Below, one piece after another: positions 25,938 to 35,519 of a DNA stretch of 64,000 bases. A program made the translations under genes and the position numbers. Positions within the stretch are counted from its first letter, which is position 1. Every line of letters starts with the position of its first letter. This DNA comes from an uncultured Eggerthella sp. (lineage in GTDB: Bacteria; Actinomycetota; Coriobacteriia; Coriobacteriales; Eggerthellaceae), in NCBI GenBank assembly GCA_905203045.1, contig CAJKUH010000004.1, forward strand, positions 54,280 to 118,279. Direction: 5' to 3'. The notes under the pieces were generated by a model that had not been told where the DNA came from, searched no databases, and saw only the letters and a program-made list of their open reading frames with translations.

Positions 25938-28469
25938 CTAACGCAGGTAACGGCCTGTGATGCTGTTGGGACTCTCGGCAACTTGCTGCGGCGTTCCGCA
26001 GGCAACCACCGTACCGCCAGCTTCTCCCCCGCCGGGGCCCATGTCTATCACGTAGTCAGCGTTGGCAATCAGGTCCAGATCATGTTCGATAACCACCACG
26101 GTAGCGCCTTGCTCCACCAAATGATGGAACACCGAAAGCAACGTGCGCACGTTTTCCGGGTGCAGGCCAATGGTGGGTTCGTCGAACACGAACAACGCGT
26201 TTTCCTGGCTTTTTCCCATTTCGCTGGCAAGCTTCAAGCGTTGCGCTTCGCCGCCGGAAAGCGCCGGGGTCGCTTCGCCAAGCGTCAGATAGCCCAAGCC
26301 CAAATCGTGCAAGGTCTGCAACTTGGCGTGCGTCTTCTTCAAATCCGCGGTAACTCCCAACGCCTCGTCGACGCTCATGGCCATCACCTGAGGCAACGTC
26401 ACTTCTGCTGGAACGCCCGCCTGGGCACCGGCTCCCTTCACTGCACGATGGATCCGCCCCGCCTGGGCACTGTAGCGCGAACCGCGGCAATCAGGGCACG
26501 GGATGGTCACGTCGGGCAGGAACTGCACATCGAGCGATATCTGCCCCGTACCGTCGCAGGTGGCACAGCGCAAAGAACCTGTGTTGTACGAAAACGCCCC
26601 AGGTTTCAGCTCCAATTCCTTTGCCTGCGCGGTGCGCGCGAAGGCACGGCGTAAATCATCGTGGACACCCGCGTACGTTGCCACAGTAGAGCGAACATTG
26701 GTGCCGATAGGCGTGGCATCGATAAGGTTCACGCGTTCGATGCCATTCGACTCCAAGCACGCAACATGAGCAGGCAGCGCCTCGCCCTGCGCTGCAGCCT
26801 TCAGTGCAGGAACCAGCGTTTCAAGTACCAGCGTGGTTTTGCCCGACCCGGAAACACCGGTAACCGCAATCAACCTGCCACGGGGAATGTCCACCGAAAG
26901 CGGCTTCACGGTATGGATGGCACGCGATTCCAGACGAATGCGTCCCAGCGAGAACATATCGGATTCCGCCGCCGCCTCACGCACCCTGACGTCCTTTTCA
27001 CCCGAAAGGTAGGGGCCGATAAGCGAATGGGGATTGCCCTCGATTTCGGAAACCGTGCCTTGCGCAACGATGCTGCCGCCCGCAGAGCCCGCGCCAGGTC
27101 CCAGCTCTATCAAATGATCAGCCTGCTGCAAGATGCGCGTGTCGTGATCGACCATCACAATCGAATTACCGTCGGCAATCAAATCGCGCATTACGCCTAA
27201 AAGCCCTTCGATGTTGGCAGGGTGCAAGCCAATGGAAGGCTCGTCCAACACGTAGAGCACGCCTGTGGTTTGGTTGCGCACTGCACGCGCCAGTTGCACA
27301 CGCTGGCGCTCGCCCGTGGAAAGCGTGGAACCTGCTCGGTCAAGCGAAAGGTAGCCAAGCCCCAATTCCATCAAACGCTGAGCTGTGCGCTCGAACGCCT
27401 CGCAAATAGATGCCGCCATGGGACGCATTTCACCAGGCAACGTTGCGGGAACGTCGCGCATCCAGACAAGTGCCTCCTGCAGGGGTAATGCCGAAACGTC
27501 CGCCAAGGAAAGCCCGCCCACCGTCGTGGAAAGAGCGCGCTTCGACAGGCGCATGCCGTGACATTCGGTGCACGGCCCCTCCGTCAAAAACTTCGCAACG
27601 CGCTTCAGCCCTTTTTCGTCTTTCGCCTTCGCCAGCGCGTTTTCCACGGTGTACACCGCGTTGTAGTAGGTGAAGTCGAGCTCGGTGGCACGGTCGCCCT
27701 TCTTCGTTTTGTACAGGAAGTGCTTCTTTTCGGCTGGGCCATGGAACACGATGTCGCGCTCTTCAGGCGTCAGCTCCGAAAACGGAACGTTGGTACGCAC
27801 GCCCATTTCGCCTGCCACCTGCTTCATCAAATCCCACATCAGCGTGCCCCAGGGAAGCACCGCCCCTTCGTCGATGCTCTTCGATTCATCGGGTACCAAC
27901 GCCGCTTCGTTCACACGACGCACCACACCCGTTCCTTCGCAAGCAGGGCAGGCGCCCGTGCTGTTGAAGGCGAATTCCTCGGCAGAAAGGCCGAAGAACT
28001 CTTCACCGCATTCCGGGCAAACCAACGGCAAATCGGCAGCAACGTTAAGGCTCGGCGCCGTATGCGCCCCGCACTTCGGGCACGCGTGGCTGCCCACACG
28101 GGAAAACAGCAAGCGCAAGCTGTTCAGCAGCTCCGTCGAGGTGCCGAACGTGGAACGCACGCCGGGCACCGCCGGACGCTGATGCAACGCCAATGCCGCC
28201 GGAACGTACCGGACGTCGTCGACCAGCGCATGGGCGGCCTGCGTTAGGCGGCGACGCGTGTAAGTGGAAAGTGCCTCCAAGTAGCGGCGTGAGCCTTCCG
28301 CATACAGAACGCCCAGCGCAAGCGAGCTTTTGCCCGAACCGGAAACGCCCGCAATGCCCACCAACTTCCCCAAGGGGATGTCGACATCGATGTTCTTCAG
28401 GCTATGGACACGTGCACCCCGCACCTCGATATGGTCGGGAGCAGCAAAGCTCTTCTCTGACATATCCAT
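25938..28469 (-). CDS. UvrA-like ABC ATPase (UvrA2 class)
   Basis: 843 residues, shorter than canonical UvrA (about 940). It has two ABC cassettes: Walker A GVSGSGKSSL near residue 40 and GVSGSGKTTL near 535, signatures STGERQR and LSGGEAQR, and the two zinc knuckles CPKCG...CPECG and CATC...CPDC. The missing length maps to the insertion region that contacts UvrB, as in class II UvrAs linked to DNA-damaging-drug tolerance. Start: ATG 28469 after AAGAG. A second uvrA would be expected elsewhere in the genome. Confidence 0.88.
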   Translation of the reverse strand: MDMSEKSFAAPDHIEVRGARVHSLKNIDVDIPLGKLVGIAGVSGSGKSSLALGVLYAEGSRRYLEALSTYTRRRLTQAAHALVDDVRYVPAALALHQRPAVPGVRSTFGTSTELLNSLRLLFSRVGSHACPKCGAHTAPSLNVAADLPLVCPECGEEFFGLSAEEFAFNSTGACPACEGTGVVRRVNEAALVPDESKSIDEGAVLPWGTLMWDLMKQVAGEMGVRTNVPFSELTPEERDIVFHGPAEKKHFLYKTKKGDRATELDFTYYNAVYTVENALAKAKDEKGLKRVAKFLTEGPCTECHGMRLSKRALSTTVGGLSLADVSALPLQEALVWMRDVPATLPGEMRPMAASICEAFERTAQRLMELGLGYLSLDRAGSTLSTGERQRVQLARAVRNQTTGVLYVLDEPSIGLHPANIEGLLGVMRDLIADGNSIVMVDHDTRILQQADHLIELGPGAGSAGGSIVAQGTVSEIEGNPHSLIGPYLSGEKDVRVREAAAESDMFSLGRIRLESRAIHTVKPLSVDIPRGRLIAVTGVSGSGKTTLVLETLVPALKAAAQGEALPAHVACLESNGIERVNLIDATPIGTNVRSTVATYAGVHDDLRRAFARTAQAKELELKPGAFSYNTGSLRCATCDGTGQISLDVQFLPDVTIPCPDCRGSRYSAQAGRIHRAVKGAGAQAGVPAEVTLPQVMAMSVDEALGVTADLKKTHAKLQTLHDLGLGYLTLGEATPALSGGEAQRLKLASEMGKSQENALFVFDEPTIGLHPENVRTLLSVFHHLVEQGATVVVIEHDLDLIANADYVIDMGPGGGEAGGTVVACGTPQQVAESPNSITGRYLR

Positions 28470-28735
28470 GCACACTCTTTCTGCAACTGAAACGCCCCTC
28501 TCGGCACCGACCGAAACAAGGGGAAGCAAAGCGGGGCACTTGCAGTACCCTGCTCAAAACAAACGAATAAGCTCGATTCCCCTACACGCCTTCAAGCAAG
28601 AAGCAACCAGGCAAAAGCCTTTGGAAGCCCCATCAGCAACAAAGACAACCAGCACATCGCAGTTACGGGTTCTGAGAAACCATGTCAACCATGAACATGC
28701 CCAGCAAAGCTGGGCACGGGTAAGGCAACTATCTG

Positions 28736-29683
28736 CTAGTCGACGGGATAGTACGTGGTAACCGTAGGGTTGTCCTCGATGTACGCACGCAGCTTCTCGA
28801 TGTAACGCTGAGCCAAGGGAGAAAACGGACGCTCGGCGTGATACAGATAGCCAACCGTCATGGTTTCATCGACTTCCAGCGGAATGGCACAAATGCTCTG
28901 TCCCATTTCGCCGGAAAGAACGCCGGTGGAAATGGTGTAGCCGTTGTGGCGGTTCAGCAAGATGGTCAACGTACCGCGGTCGTAGTAGGTGATGTTCTGG
29001 CTGTGGGGCAAATGGCTCAACGGCTCTTCAGAGAAGAAGAACGAGTTGTTGCTCCCCTGCTCGAACGAGTAGCGCGGGTACGGTTCCAGATCTTCCGGCT
29101 TGATGCTGGTGCGCGAAGAAAGCGGATGATGGGCGCCCACGAACACATGAGGATGGGCCTCGAACAGCGGCGTGAAGGTAAGCCCCGCATCGGAAAACGC
29201 CTTGGTAAGCACCTTGCGGTTGAAGTCGCTTAAGTACAGCACGCCAATCTCGCTGCGGAATTCCTTGACGTCGTCGATAACCTCGGCGGTGCGGGTTTCA
29301 CGCAAGGAAAAGTTGTATTCCTCTTCGTCGCATTCTTCCGCCAGGTCGACGAACGCATGCACGCAGAACGCGTAGTGCTGCGAGGAAACGCACAAACGGC
29401 CCGTTGCCGTGCTGTTCGAATTGGAGTAACGCGCCTCGAACAGATCGAACTGCTGCAGAATCTGGCGAGCATAGCCGATGAACTCGGTTCCTTCGTTGGT
29501 GAGCGTGATGCCGCGGTTCGTGCGGTTGAAGATGGAAATGCCCAGTTCCTGCTCAGTGTCTTTGATAGTGGTGGAAAGTGTGGGTTGGGAAACGTAGAGT
29601 TGCTGGCTTGCCGCGTTGATCGATCCGCATTCGGCAACCTCGATGATATAGCGCAACTGTTGGAGCGATATGTTCGTATGCAC
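28736..29683 (-). CDS. LysR family transcriptional regulator
   Basis: 315 residues. The N-terminal winged HTH reads LQQLRYIIEVAECGSINAASQQLYVSQPTLSTTIKDTEQ, split into the two halves of the LysR motif, and is followed by the long linker helix and a two-lobed effector domain. The start is GTG 29683 with GGAAAGA upstream; the extension to 29722 has no SD. The target is not apparent, because the neighbours on both sides are in other transcription units. Confidence 0.9.
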   Translation of the reverse strand: MHTNISLQQLRYIIEVAECGSINAASQQLYVSQPTLSTTIKDTEQELGISIFNRTNRGITLTNEGTEFIGYARQILQQFDLFEARYSNSNSTATGRLCVSSQHYAFCVHAFVDLAEECDEEEYNFSLRETRTAEVIDDVKEFRSEIGVLYLSDFNRKVLTKAFSDAGLTFTPLFEAHPHVFVGAHHPLSSRTSIKPEDLEPYPRYSFEQGSNNSFFFSEEPLSHLPHSQNITYYDRGTLTILLNRHNGYTISTGVLSGEMGQSICAIPLEVDETMTVGYLYHAERPFSPLAQRYIEKLRAYIEDNPTVTTYYPVD

Positions 29684-29734
29684 GGCTCTTTCCTTCCCGC
29701 CCCACCATGCAGGGGCATCCACGACTCCGCAACA

Positions 29735-29767
29735 GTGAAAAAATGGGGACTGTCCCTATTTTTTCAC
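29735..29767. repeat. Dispersed palindromic repeat, copy A
   Basis: GTGAAAAAATGGGGAC-T-GTCCCTATTTTTTCAC, 16-nt arms around a central T with one G-T pair. It shares the GGGAC/GTCCC core with copies at 36511, 42963 and 47704. Confidence 0.75.
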
Positions 29768-29774
29768 CTGAAAT

Positions 29775-29806
29775 AGAAAAGCCTGGAAGTTGACACCTTC
29801 CAGGCT
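29775..29806 (-). terminator. Terminator after tRNA-Val
   Basis: AGCCTGGAAG and CTTCCAGGCT form a 10-bp stem around 7 nt, followed on the minus strand by TTTTCTATTTC. Confidence 0.85.
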
Positions 29807-29814
29807 GCAATAAG

Positions 29815-29889
29815 TGGTGGGCGATACTGGGATCGAACCAGTGACCTCCACCGTGTCAAGGTGGCGCTCTCCCCCTGAGCTAACCGCCC
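29815..29889 (-). tRNA. tRNA-Val(GAC)
   Basis: 75-nt cloverleaf with encoded CCA. The acceptor is GGGCGGT/ATCGCCC, the T-arm TGGTTCGATCCCA, and the anticodon loop TTGACAC gives GAC. Confidence 0.96.
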
Positions 29890-29977
29890 GAAGCGCTGAG
29901 CACTTCAGCAGGAATGAATGATACCAGAACCGCACCTTGCGTCAACTGGCAACCGGCAAGTTTTTCGCGCAACGCGC

Positions 29978-30886
29978 TTACTTGTCGTGACTCTCGGCGC
30001 GATGGTAGGCGTCATCAGGCTCGATATGAACCAGGATATCCTTCACCTGAGGGAACTTGTGCACGATCTCCGATTCGATGCGGTCGGCCAATTCATGGGA
30101 AACGGCAACCGTCATGTTCGGATCTACCAGCACGTGTAAATCGGCGTACACGTCACCCTGAGTGCCACGCGTACGAATGCGATGCGCGTTCTGCACGCCG
30201 GGAATGTTCTCTACCACTTCGCGCACCTCTTCTTCAGGAATGCGTGCTTTGTCAGAGAGCGTTTGGAATGCCGAGCGGAACACATCGAACGCCGTGCACA
30301 GAATGGCAACCATAACAACAAGCGCCATAACCGAGTCGGCAATGGGGAACCCAAGCTGAATCAGAACCAAACCGATGATAACGCCGATGGAAACCATGGC
30401 ATCTGAGAGCGTATGGCTTGCGTCAGCCAGCAGAATATCGCTGTTCAGGCGCTTGCCTTCCCTGCGCTCGAACGTGGTTACCCCCACGTTGATGCACAGG
30501 GTGCCGATCATAACCACATACGACACAACCGTTACCTGAGCATTATGAACGCCCGACATAAGCGCCAGCACCGCACTGGAACCTACTTCCACCGCAGCAA
30601 GAATCAGCAATACGCCGATTACCATGCTGGCATACGTTTCAAACTTGAAGTGGCCATAGGGGTGGCCCTCATCGGCAGGGCGCAGGGCAAGCGTGATGCC
30701 AACCAGGCCCACGACGTTACCCAACGAGTCGAAGATGGAGTGGATGCCGTCTGCCTGCATCGAATTCGAACCGGTAGCAGCACCGTAGAAGAACTTGGCA
30801 AGTGCCACCGCCAAGTTCAGCACCAGCACCATGGCAAGCACATGACGTACCCGCGCGATGCGGGGAGTCTGATACGAATCGTTCAT
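29978..30886 (-). CDS. Cation diffusion facilitator (CDF) transporter
   Basis: 302 residues. Six membrane helices are predicted, with the metal-site motifs DGIHSIFDS in helix 2, HPYGHFKFET in the loop and LADASHTLSDAM in helix 5. A C-terminal metallochaperone-like cytoplasmic domain follows (QGDVYADLHVLVDP...VHIEP). It exports divalent cations (Zn, Fe, Mn, Co) by proton antiport; specificity is not predictable here. AAGGCG precedes the ATG at a loose distance. Confidence 0.92.
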   Translation of the reverse strand: MNDSYQTPRIARVRHVLAMVLVLNLAVALAKFFYGAATGSNSMQADGIHSIFDSLGNVVGLVGITLALRPADEGHPYGHFKFETYASMVIGVLLILAAVEVGSSAVLALMSGVHNAQVTVVSYVVMIGTLCINVGVTTFERREGKRLNSDILLADASHTLSDAMVSIGVIIGLVLIQLGFPIADSVMALVVMVAILCTAFDVFRSAFQTLSDKARIPEEEVREVVENIPGVQNAHRIRTRGTQGDVYADLHVLVDPNMTVAVSHELADRIESEIVHKFPQVKDILVHIEPDDAYHRAESHDK

Positions 30887-30941
30887 TGCTTATCGCCTTC
30901 GTTTCCCTTACCAATCGCAGAGTTTCTGCGTTGTTTGCACT

Positions 30942-30971
30942 AAAAAGAATCGCCCACATCCGTGAGCGATT
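30942..30971 (-). terminator. Terminator of the MOSC gene
   Basis: On the minus strand AATCGCTCAC and GTGGGCGATT pair almost fully around 4 nt, followed by CTTTTTAG. Confidence 0.75.
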
Positions 30972-31168
30972 GCCCACACCTTAGCACCGAATTCGGTAAG
31001 CAACGGTTAACAACAAGAAGCGTAAGAACGAGCTAACATTGAACGCCCTCTAATTAGCAGCCTTGGCAAACTATTTCGCCTGGGCCTTCCGTGGGTAACG
31101 AGGCCTAGGCTCTCTGACATTTGCCCTTGCATGACCATGTTCCCAACGCGACATTCGCTGACGCGCGC

Positions 31169-31687
31169 TCACAGCGCACCCGCTTTGCGGGCAGCTTCCA
31201 CTTCCGCCAACGCTTCGGGTGGCGTGTGGGCACAGGTGCCGTCACCGCGCTTCACCACTTCGATGGCATCGCCCGCTGCAACGGTGCCGCCTTGCAACAC
31301 CACCGCGAAAATGCCCTCGCGTGGGAAAATGCAGTCACCTGCCAGATGGTAGATAGAGCAACGGGTATGGCATACCTTGCCGATCTGGCTTACCTCCACC
31401 AGAACCTCGTTGCCCAAACGCAGCTGCGTGCCTAGCGGCAAATCGAGCAAATCGATGCCTTCCGTGGTGAAATTCTCGGCGAAATCGCCCGGACCCACCT
31501 CCAGGCCCCGTTTGCGCGCTTTGGCAATGGACTCTTCCGCCAAAAACGAAAGCTGCCGGTGCCAGGCACCCGCATGAGCGTCGTTTTCCAAGCCCCTGTC
31601 TGCAACAACCACCTGAGGAACGTTCCCCGCAGAACGCTTTTGAACGCCTTTTCGGGCGGAGATATTAATGGAAACGATTCGCGCCAC
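31169..31687 (-). CDS. MOSC domain protein
   Basis: 172-residue single-domain MOSC protein, related to the molybdenum cofactor sulfurase C-terminal domain. Conserved features are HRQLSFLAEESI near residue 43, GDFAENFTTEGIDL, and the sulfur-carrying Cys in IGKVCHTRC. MOSC domains deliver sulfur (or perhaps selenium) to metal cofactors. The start is GTG 31687 with AAGGAGG 5 nt upstream. It diverges from modA at the head of a molybdate-uptake and Moco-synthesis region, which supports a role in Moco maturation. Confidence 0.9.
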   Translation of the reverse strand: MARIVSINISARKGVQKRSAGNVPQVVVADRGLENDAHAGAWHRQLSFLAEESIAKARKRGLEVGPGDFAENFTTEGIDLLDLPLGTQLRLGNEVLVEVSQIGKVCHTRCSIYHLAGDCIFPREGIFAVVLQGGTVAAGDAIEVVKRGDGTCAHTPPEALAEVEAARKAGAL

Positions 31688-31817
31688 CGGCGCCTCCTTG
31701 CCGCTTGCTTTCGGATACGTATGCTAATTGCGTTTTCGCTTTTTTCGTAAAAAAACTCCTGGATTTACCGTATTCTCGCAAAGGAACAAAACAACATTTC
31801 CAATAGAAAGGATTTCC

Positions 31818-32684
31818 ATGACCGCTACCTCAAGGGCGAAAAAGATCTTCGCCGCCTTTGCAGCCTTCGCCTGCTGCGCCCTGGTTGCCGTTGCTCTTAC
31901 CGGCTGCCAGCAAGAGCAGAAGAAAGAAGATGTTCAACTGCAGGTGTTCGCCGCAAACTCCCTTTCCAAGGCAATGGAGGAAGTTCAGCAGGCCTACATC
32001 GAAGACGGCCACAGCAACGTTTCCTTCGCCGACACCCAGTACAAGGCTTCCGGTGAACTGAACGAGATGCTGGGCGCCGGTTCCTACGCCGACCTGCTCA
32101 TCTCCGCTTCCAAGGGCTCCATGGACACCGCGGTTAAGGAAGGCTACGTAGACGAGGGCACCCGCACCGACATGTTCAAGAACGACCTGGTTATGGTTGC
32201 CAAGGAAGGCTCCGGCCTTTCGAACGTAACGCTCGACGACATCGCTTCGGGCAAGTACTCCATCTGCGTAGGCGACGATTCCGTTCCTGCCGGCAACTAC
32301 GCAGCGCAGGCACTTTCCACGGTAGGCCTCTACACCCCCGCAGGCGACGACGCGGGCAAAACCGGCAAGGACATCTCCGGCAAGGGCGGCACCTATTCTT
32401 CCGCCCTTAAGGTGGTTACCGACACCTCCGTCGGCAACGTATGCAAGCATGCGCAGTCGGGCGACGTCGACATCGCTTTCGTGTACACCTCCGATGTGTA
32501 CCGCTTCGGTGGCGTGGAGATTGTTGGCACCGTTCCGGGCAACACCCACAAGAACATCGTGTACCCTGGCGCCATCACCAAGGACTGCAAGAACGTTGAC
32601 GCTACCAAGGAATTCCTCGACTGGTGCCTGAACAGCGACAAGGCCAAGGAGATCTGGCAGAAGTGGGGCTTCGAGCTCGCGTAA
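31818..32684 (+). CDS. modA: Molybdate ABC transporter substrate-binding lipoprotein
   Basis: 288 residues. A lipoprotein signal peptide ends at lipobox ALTGC (Cys30). The mature part is a type II periplasmic-binding fold with FAANSLSKAMEEV, a SAS motif (LISASKGSMD) and VGNVCKHAQSGDVDIAFVYTSD. It binds molybdate (or tungstate) outside the membrane and hands it to ModB. GAAAGGA lies 6 nt before the ATG; the frame upstream has no SD. First gene of modA-modB-modC. Confidence 0.93.
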   Translation: MTATSRAKKIFAAFAAFACCALVAVALTGCQQEQKKEDVQLQVFAANSLSKAMEEVQQAYIEDGHSNVSFADTQYKASGELNEMLGAGSYADLLISASKGSMDTAVKEGYVDEGTRTDMFKNDLVMVAKEGSGLSNVTLDDIASGKYSICVGDDSVPAGNYAAQALSTVGLYTPAGDDAGKTGKDISGKGGTYSSALKVVTDTSVGNVCKHAQSGDVDIAFVYTSDVYRFGGVEIVGTVPGNTHKNIVYPGAITKDCKNVDATKEFLDWCLNSDKAKEIWQKWGFELA

Positions 32685-32717
32685 TGCCGTGCTTCCAAAC
32701 CAACACGCAAACTTCAA

Positions 32718-32747
32718 GGGGGCAGGAGCCGATTGGCACCTGTCCCC
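32718..32747 (+). repeat. Hairpin between modA and modB
   Basis: GGGGGCAGGAGCC and GGCACCTGTCCCC pair with one mismatch and one G-T, loop GATT. It resembles GGGGACAGG-type dispersed hairpins. It may trim or attenuate the modA-modB transcript, so that the binding protein is made in excess. Confidence 0.6.
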
Positions 32748-32784
32748 TCATTTTCCGATACGGCACCTTTGCGGAGGTAGTTTC

Positions 32785-34236
32785 ATGCTAGTAAGACGAA
32801 TCGCGGCAAGCGTTGCCTTGACGCTTGTTTTGGGGCTGGGCCTTATACCAAGCGCGGCATTCGCCGACGATGCTCTAGGCGATGCAAGCACGCCGAACGT
32901 GCCTAAGACCAGCACCGCGCAAAGCGATAGCCAGAGTGCCTCTCCCGCGCCCAACGATTCGACAGGCACGGAAAACAGCGATGTTGCCGTATCGGAAGAT
33001 GCTACCAGCGCGAGCATGGAAGGCGAATCGTTCGCCGTTTCCGATTTCTCCCGCGCGCAAAAGGGCTCGAACCGTGCCATCGACGGAACGTACTACGGAT
33101 ATTCCTACCTGGTTACCAAAGACGGGGGCATCGGCAGCTACCTGCAGCTTATCGCCTGCGACGAATACGCCGTTGCCTACATCCCCGTCGAGTTGTGCCA
33201 GAAGCTCGGAATCGACCCCGATTCCGAAGCCGACCAGGCAAAGATCAAAGCGTACCTATGCGCACTCGACAACAAGTCGGCTGCAGGCTCCACACCGCTT
33301 TCGCGCATCGGCACGTGGTACTTCACCAGCGATACCGCCTACACCATCGGTGCTGTCAGCTTTCGCTTCGACCAGAATGTGAACGGCGCTACCTATGCCA
33401 GCGTCATCGGCGCCGATGGAAGCGACCTTACCGATTCCGGGAGTCCCACCTACTTCAAGCCCACGTTCGCCGACTTCTGCAAGCTGGCACCCGCCAGCGA
33501 GGTAACGGTGAATGAAGGTGCCTCCGGCATTGCCGCTTTCGGCAAATTCTTGGCCGAACTTGATTGGAGCCCCTTATGGGTAACGCTCAAAACCACCGGC
33601 GTGGCCATCGTGATCATCTTTGTATTGGGGCTGCTTGCCGCCTACTGGTGCTTGCACCTTTCCCAAAAGGCGAAGAACATCGCCGACAGCATCTTCACCA
33701 TCCCCATGGTCCTGCCGCCTACCGTATGCGGTTTTATCCTGCTGTACCTGTGCGGCCGCAACACAGCCTTCGGCAGCTTCTTCATTGACATCGGGTTCCC
33801 ACTCATCTTCAGCTGGCCGGCAACGGTAATCGCCGCTGTGGTGGTTGCCTTCCCGCTGATGTATCGCAGTGCACTGGGTGCGTTCGAGAACCTTGACCCG
33901 AACATGCTTGATGCCGCCCGCACCCTGGGCTGGAGCAACGCGCGCATCTTCCTGAAGCTGATGCTGCCGCTTTCCTGGAGCAGCATCGCCGCCGGCACCG
34001 TGCTTGCCTTCGCCCGCGCCCTGGGCGAATTCGGCGCCACGCTGTTCTTGGCAGGCAACTACTTAGGCATCACGCGCACCATCCCCATCGCCATCTACTT
34101 CGAATGGATGAACGGCAACGACGGCGTGGCCTGGTTCTGGACCGCCATCGTCATCGGGTTCAGTTTCCTGGTTATCCTGTTCATCAACCTGTGGAGCAGT
34201 CACACCACCAAATACCGCAAAGGGGCTGCAGAATGA
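32785..34236 (+). CDS. modB: Molybdate permease with N-terminal secreted domain
   Basis: 483 residues, about twice the usual ModB. Residues 1-27 form a signal peptide (cleavage near AFA-DD). Residues 28 to about 80 are Ser/Thr/Asp-rich linker. About 85-255 is an extracytoplasmic domain (GTYYGYSYLVTKDGG...) that I do not recognise. Residues 260-483 are a standard ModB permease with the EAA loop LDAARTLGWSNARIFLKLMLPLSW and ALGEFGATLFLAG. GGAGG lies 7 nt before the ATG. modC overlaps its stop by 4 nt. Confidence 0.9.
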   Translation: MLVRRIAASVALTLVLGLGLIPSAAFADDALGDASTPNVPKTSTAQSDSQSASPAPNDSTGTENSDVAVSEDATSASMEGESFAVSDFSRAQKGSNRAIDGTYYGYSYLVTKDGGIGSYLQLIACDEYAVAYIPVELCQKLGIDPDSEADQAKIKAYLCALDNKSAAGSTPLSRIGTWYFTSDTAYTIGAVSFRFDQNVNGATYASVIGADGSDLTDSGSPTYFKPTFADFCKLAPASEVTVNEGASGIAAFGKFLAELDWSPLWVTLKTTGVAIVIIFVLGLLAAYWCLHLSQKAKNIADSIFTIPMVLPPTVCGFILLYLCGRNTAFGSFFIDIGFPLIFSWPATVIAAVVVAFPLMYRSALGAFENLDPNMLDAARTLGWSNARIFLKLMLPLSWSSIAAGTVLAFARALGEFGATLFLAGNYLGITRTIPIAIYFEWMNGNDGVAWFWTAIVIGFSFLVILFINLWSSHTTKYRKGAAE

Positions 34237-35357
34237 GCCTTTCCGTGAACATAAAGAAGCACTTCCCCACCTTCACGCTTGACGTGAACATCGAGGCAGG
34301 AAACGAAACCTTGGGCTGGTTGGGCGAATCGGGTTGCGGCAAGAGCCTTACCATGCGCTGCATCGCCGGCATCGAAACGCCTGATGAGGGCAAGATCGTG
34401 GTGAATGGAAAAACGTTCTTCGAACGTGAGGCGGGCAAACGCGCAACCGTGAACCTTACGCCGCAGGAGCGCAAAACCGCCTTGCTGTTCCAGAACTACA
34501 TGCTGTTTCCCAACCTCACCGTGGCGGAAAACGTTGCTGCCGGCATCAGCCGCAAAACGCCCAAGGAAGAGCGCAACGCCCTGGTTGATGCCGAGCTGAA
34601 ACGCTTCGGGCTGGAAGGGTTCGGCAAGCGCTATCCCTCGCAGCTTTCCGGTGGCCAACAGCAACGCGTGGCCCTGGCGCGCATGCTGGCGGCAAAGCCC
34701 GACATCCTCATGCTCGACGAACCGTTTTCCGCACTGGATGCTCACCTGAAAGGCGTGTTGGAGCAAAACCTTTCCAGCTTGTTCGAAGCGTTCGAAGGCA
34801 CCGTGCTTTACGTGAGCCACGACATCGACGAGGCGCTGCGCTTCTGCGACCGCATTGCCGTGATCGAAAAAGGGCACGTAATGGAAGTGGACACCGGCAA
34901 CGAGCTGGTGAACAACCCGCATTCCACTGCGGGCATCAAGCTTTCGGGCTGCAAGAACGCCACCCCCGCGCGGAAAACCGACAATAGCAGCGTGTTCCTG
35001 CCCGCATGGGGCATATCGGTCGAAGCCGATGCCCCGGTGCCCGACGATACGGTCTGCCTTGGCGTGCGCGCCTTCTTCCTGGAACGCGCCGAAGGCCCTG
35101 GCCGCAATGCCTACCGGGTACGCGTGGTGCGCACCAGCGATTCGCGCTTCGACCGCACCGTGCTGCTGGAATTTTCAAACCGCGCACCTGAAGCCGACGC
35201 CGCCGTGAGTCAGACGGAAAACGAAATGGCCTACCTGGAGCAGCATCTGTTCTGGCGCGTGGACAAGCTGAAAGTCGCCGAAAAAGACCTTCCCGAAAAG
35301 GGCGAAGAACTGTGGATTCGCATTCCGCCCGATAAGGTTTACCTGGTATCGAAGTAA
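34233..35357 (+). CDS. modC: Molybdate ABC transporter ATP-binding protein
   Basis: 374 residues. Walker A is GESGCGKSLT near residue 30, the Q-loop QNYMLFPNLTV, signature LSGGQQQRVALAR, Walker B ILMLDEPFSALD, and the H-loop YVSHDIDEAL. A C-terminal region of about 120 residues replaces the Mop/TOBE domain, which may sense molybdate. The ATG overlaps the modB stop (ATGA), indicating translational coupling. Confidence 0.93.
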   Translation: MSLSVNIKKHFPTFTLDVNIEAGNETLGWLGESGCGKSLTMRCIAGIETPDEGKIVVNGKTFFEREAGKRATVNLTPQERKTALLFQNYMLFPNLTVAENVAAGISRKTPKEERNALVDAELKRFGLEGFGKRYPSQLSGGQQQRVALARMLAAKPDILMLDEPFSALDAHLKGVLEQNLSSLFEAFEGTVLYVSHDIDEALRFCDRIAVIEKGHVMEVDTGNELVNNPHSTAGIKLSGCKNATPARKTDNSSVFLPAWGISVEADAPVPDDTVCLGVRAFFLERAEGPGRNAYRVRVVRTSDSRFDRTVLLEFSNRAPEADAAVSQTENEMAYLEQHLFWRVDKLKVAEKDLPEKGEELWIRIPPDKVYLVSK

Positions 35358-35519
35358 GCTGAACGCTGATATGGCGGCCGGCGAAGACAGGCCCTTGGAC
35401 CGCTGGGCATTCAACGGGCTTCGAGCTTCATGTACCCGCGAACCGAATCGGGCTGTGCGGCCAAAAGCCACCCACCCATCGGTCGCCTTGTCCCACCAAT
35501 TACACGAAAGGAGGCTGCC

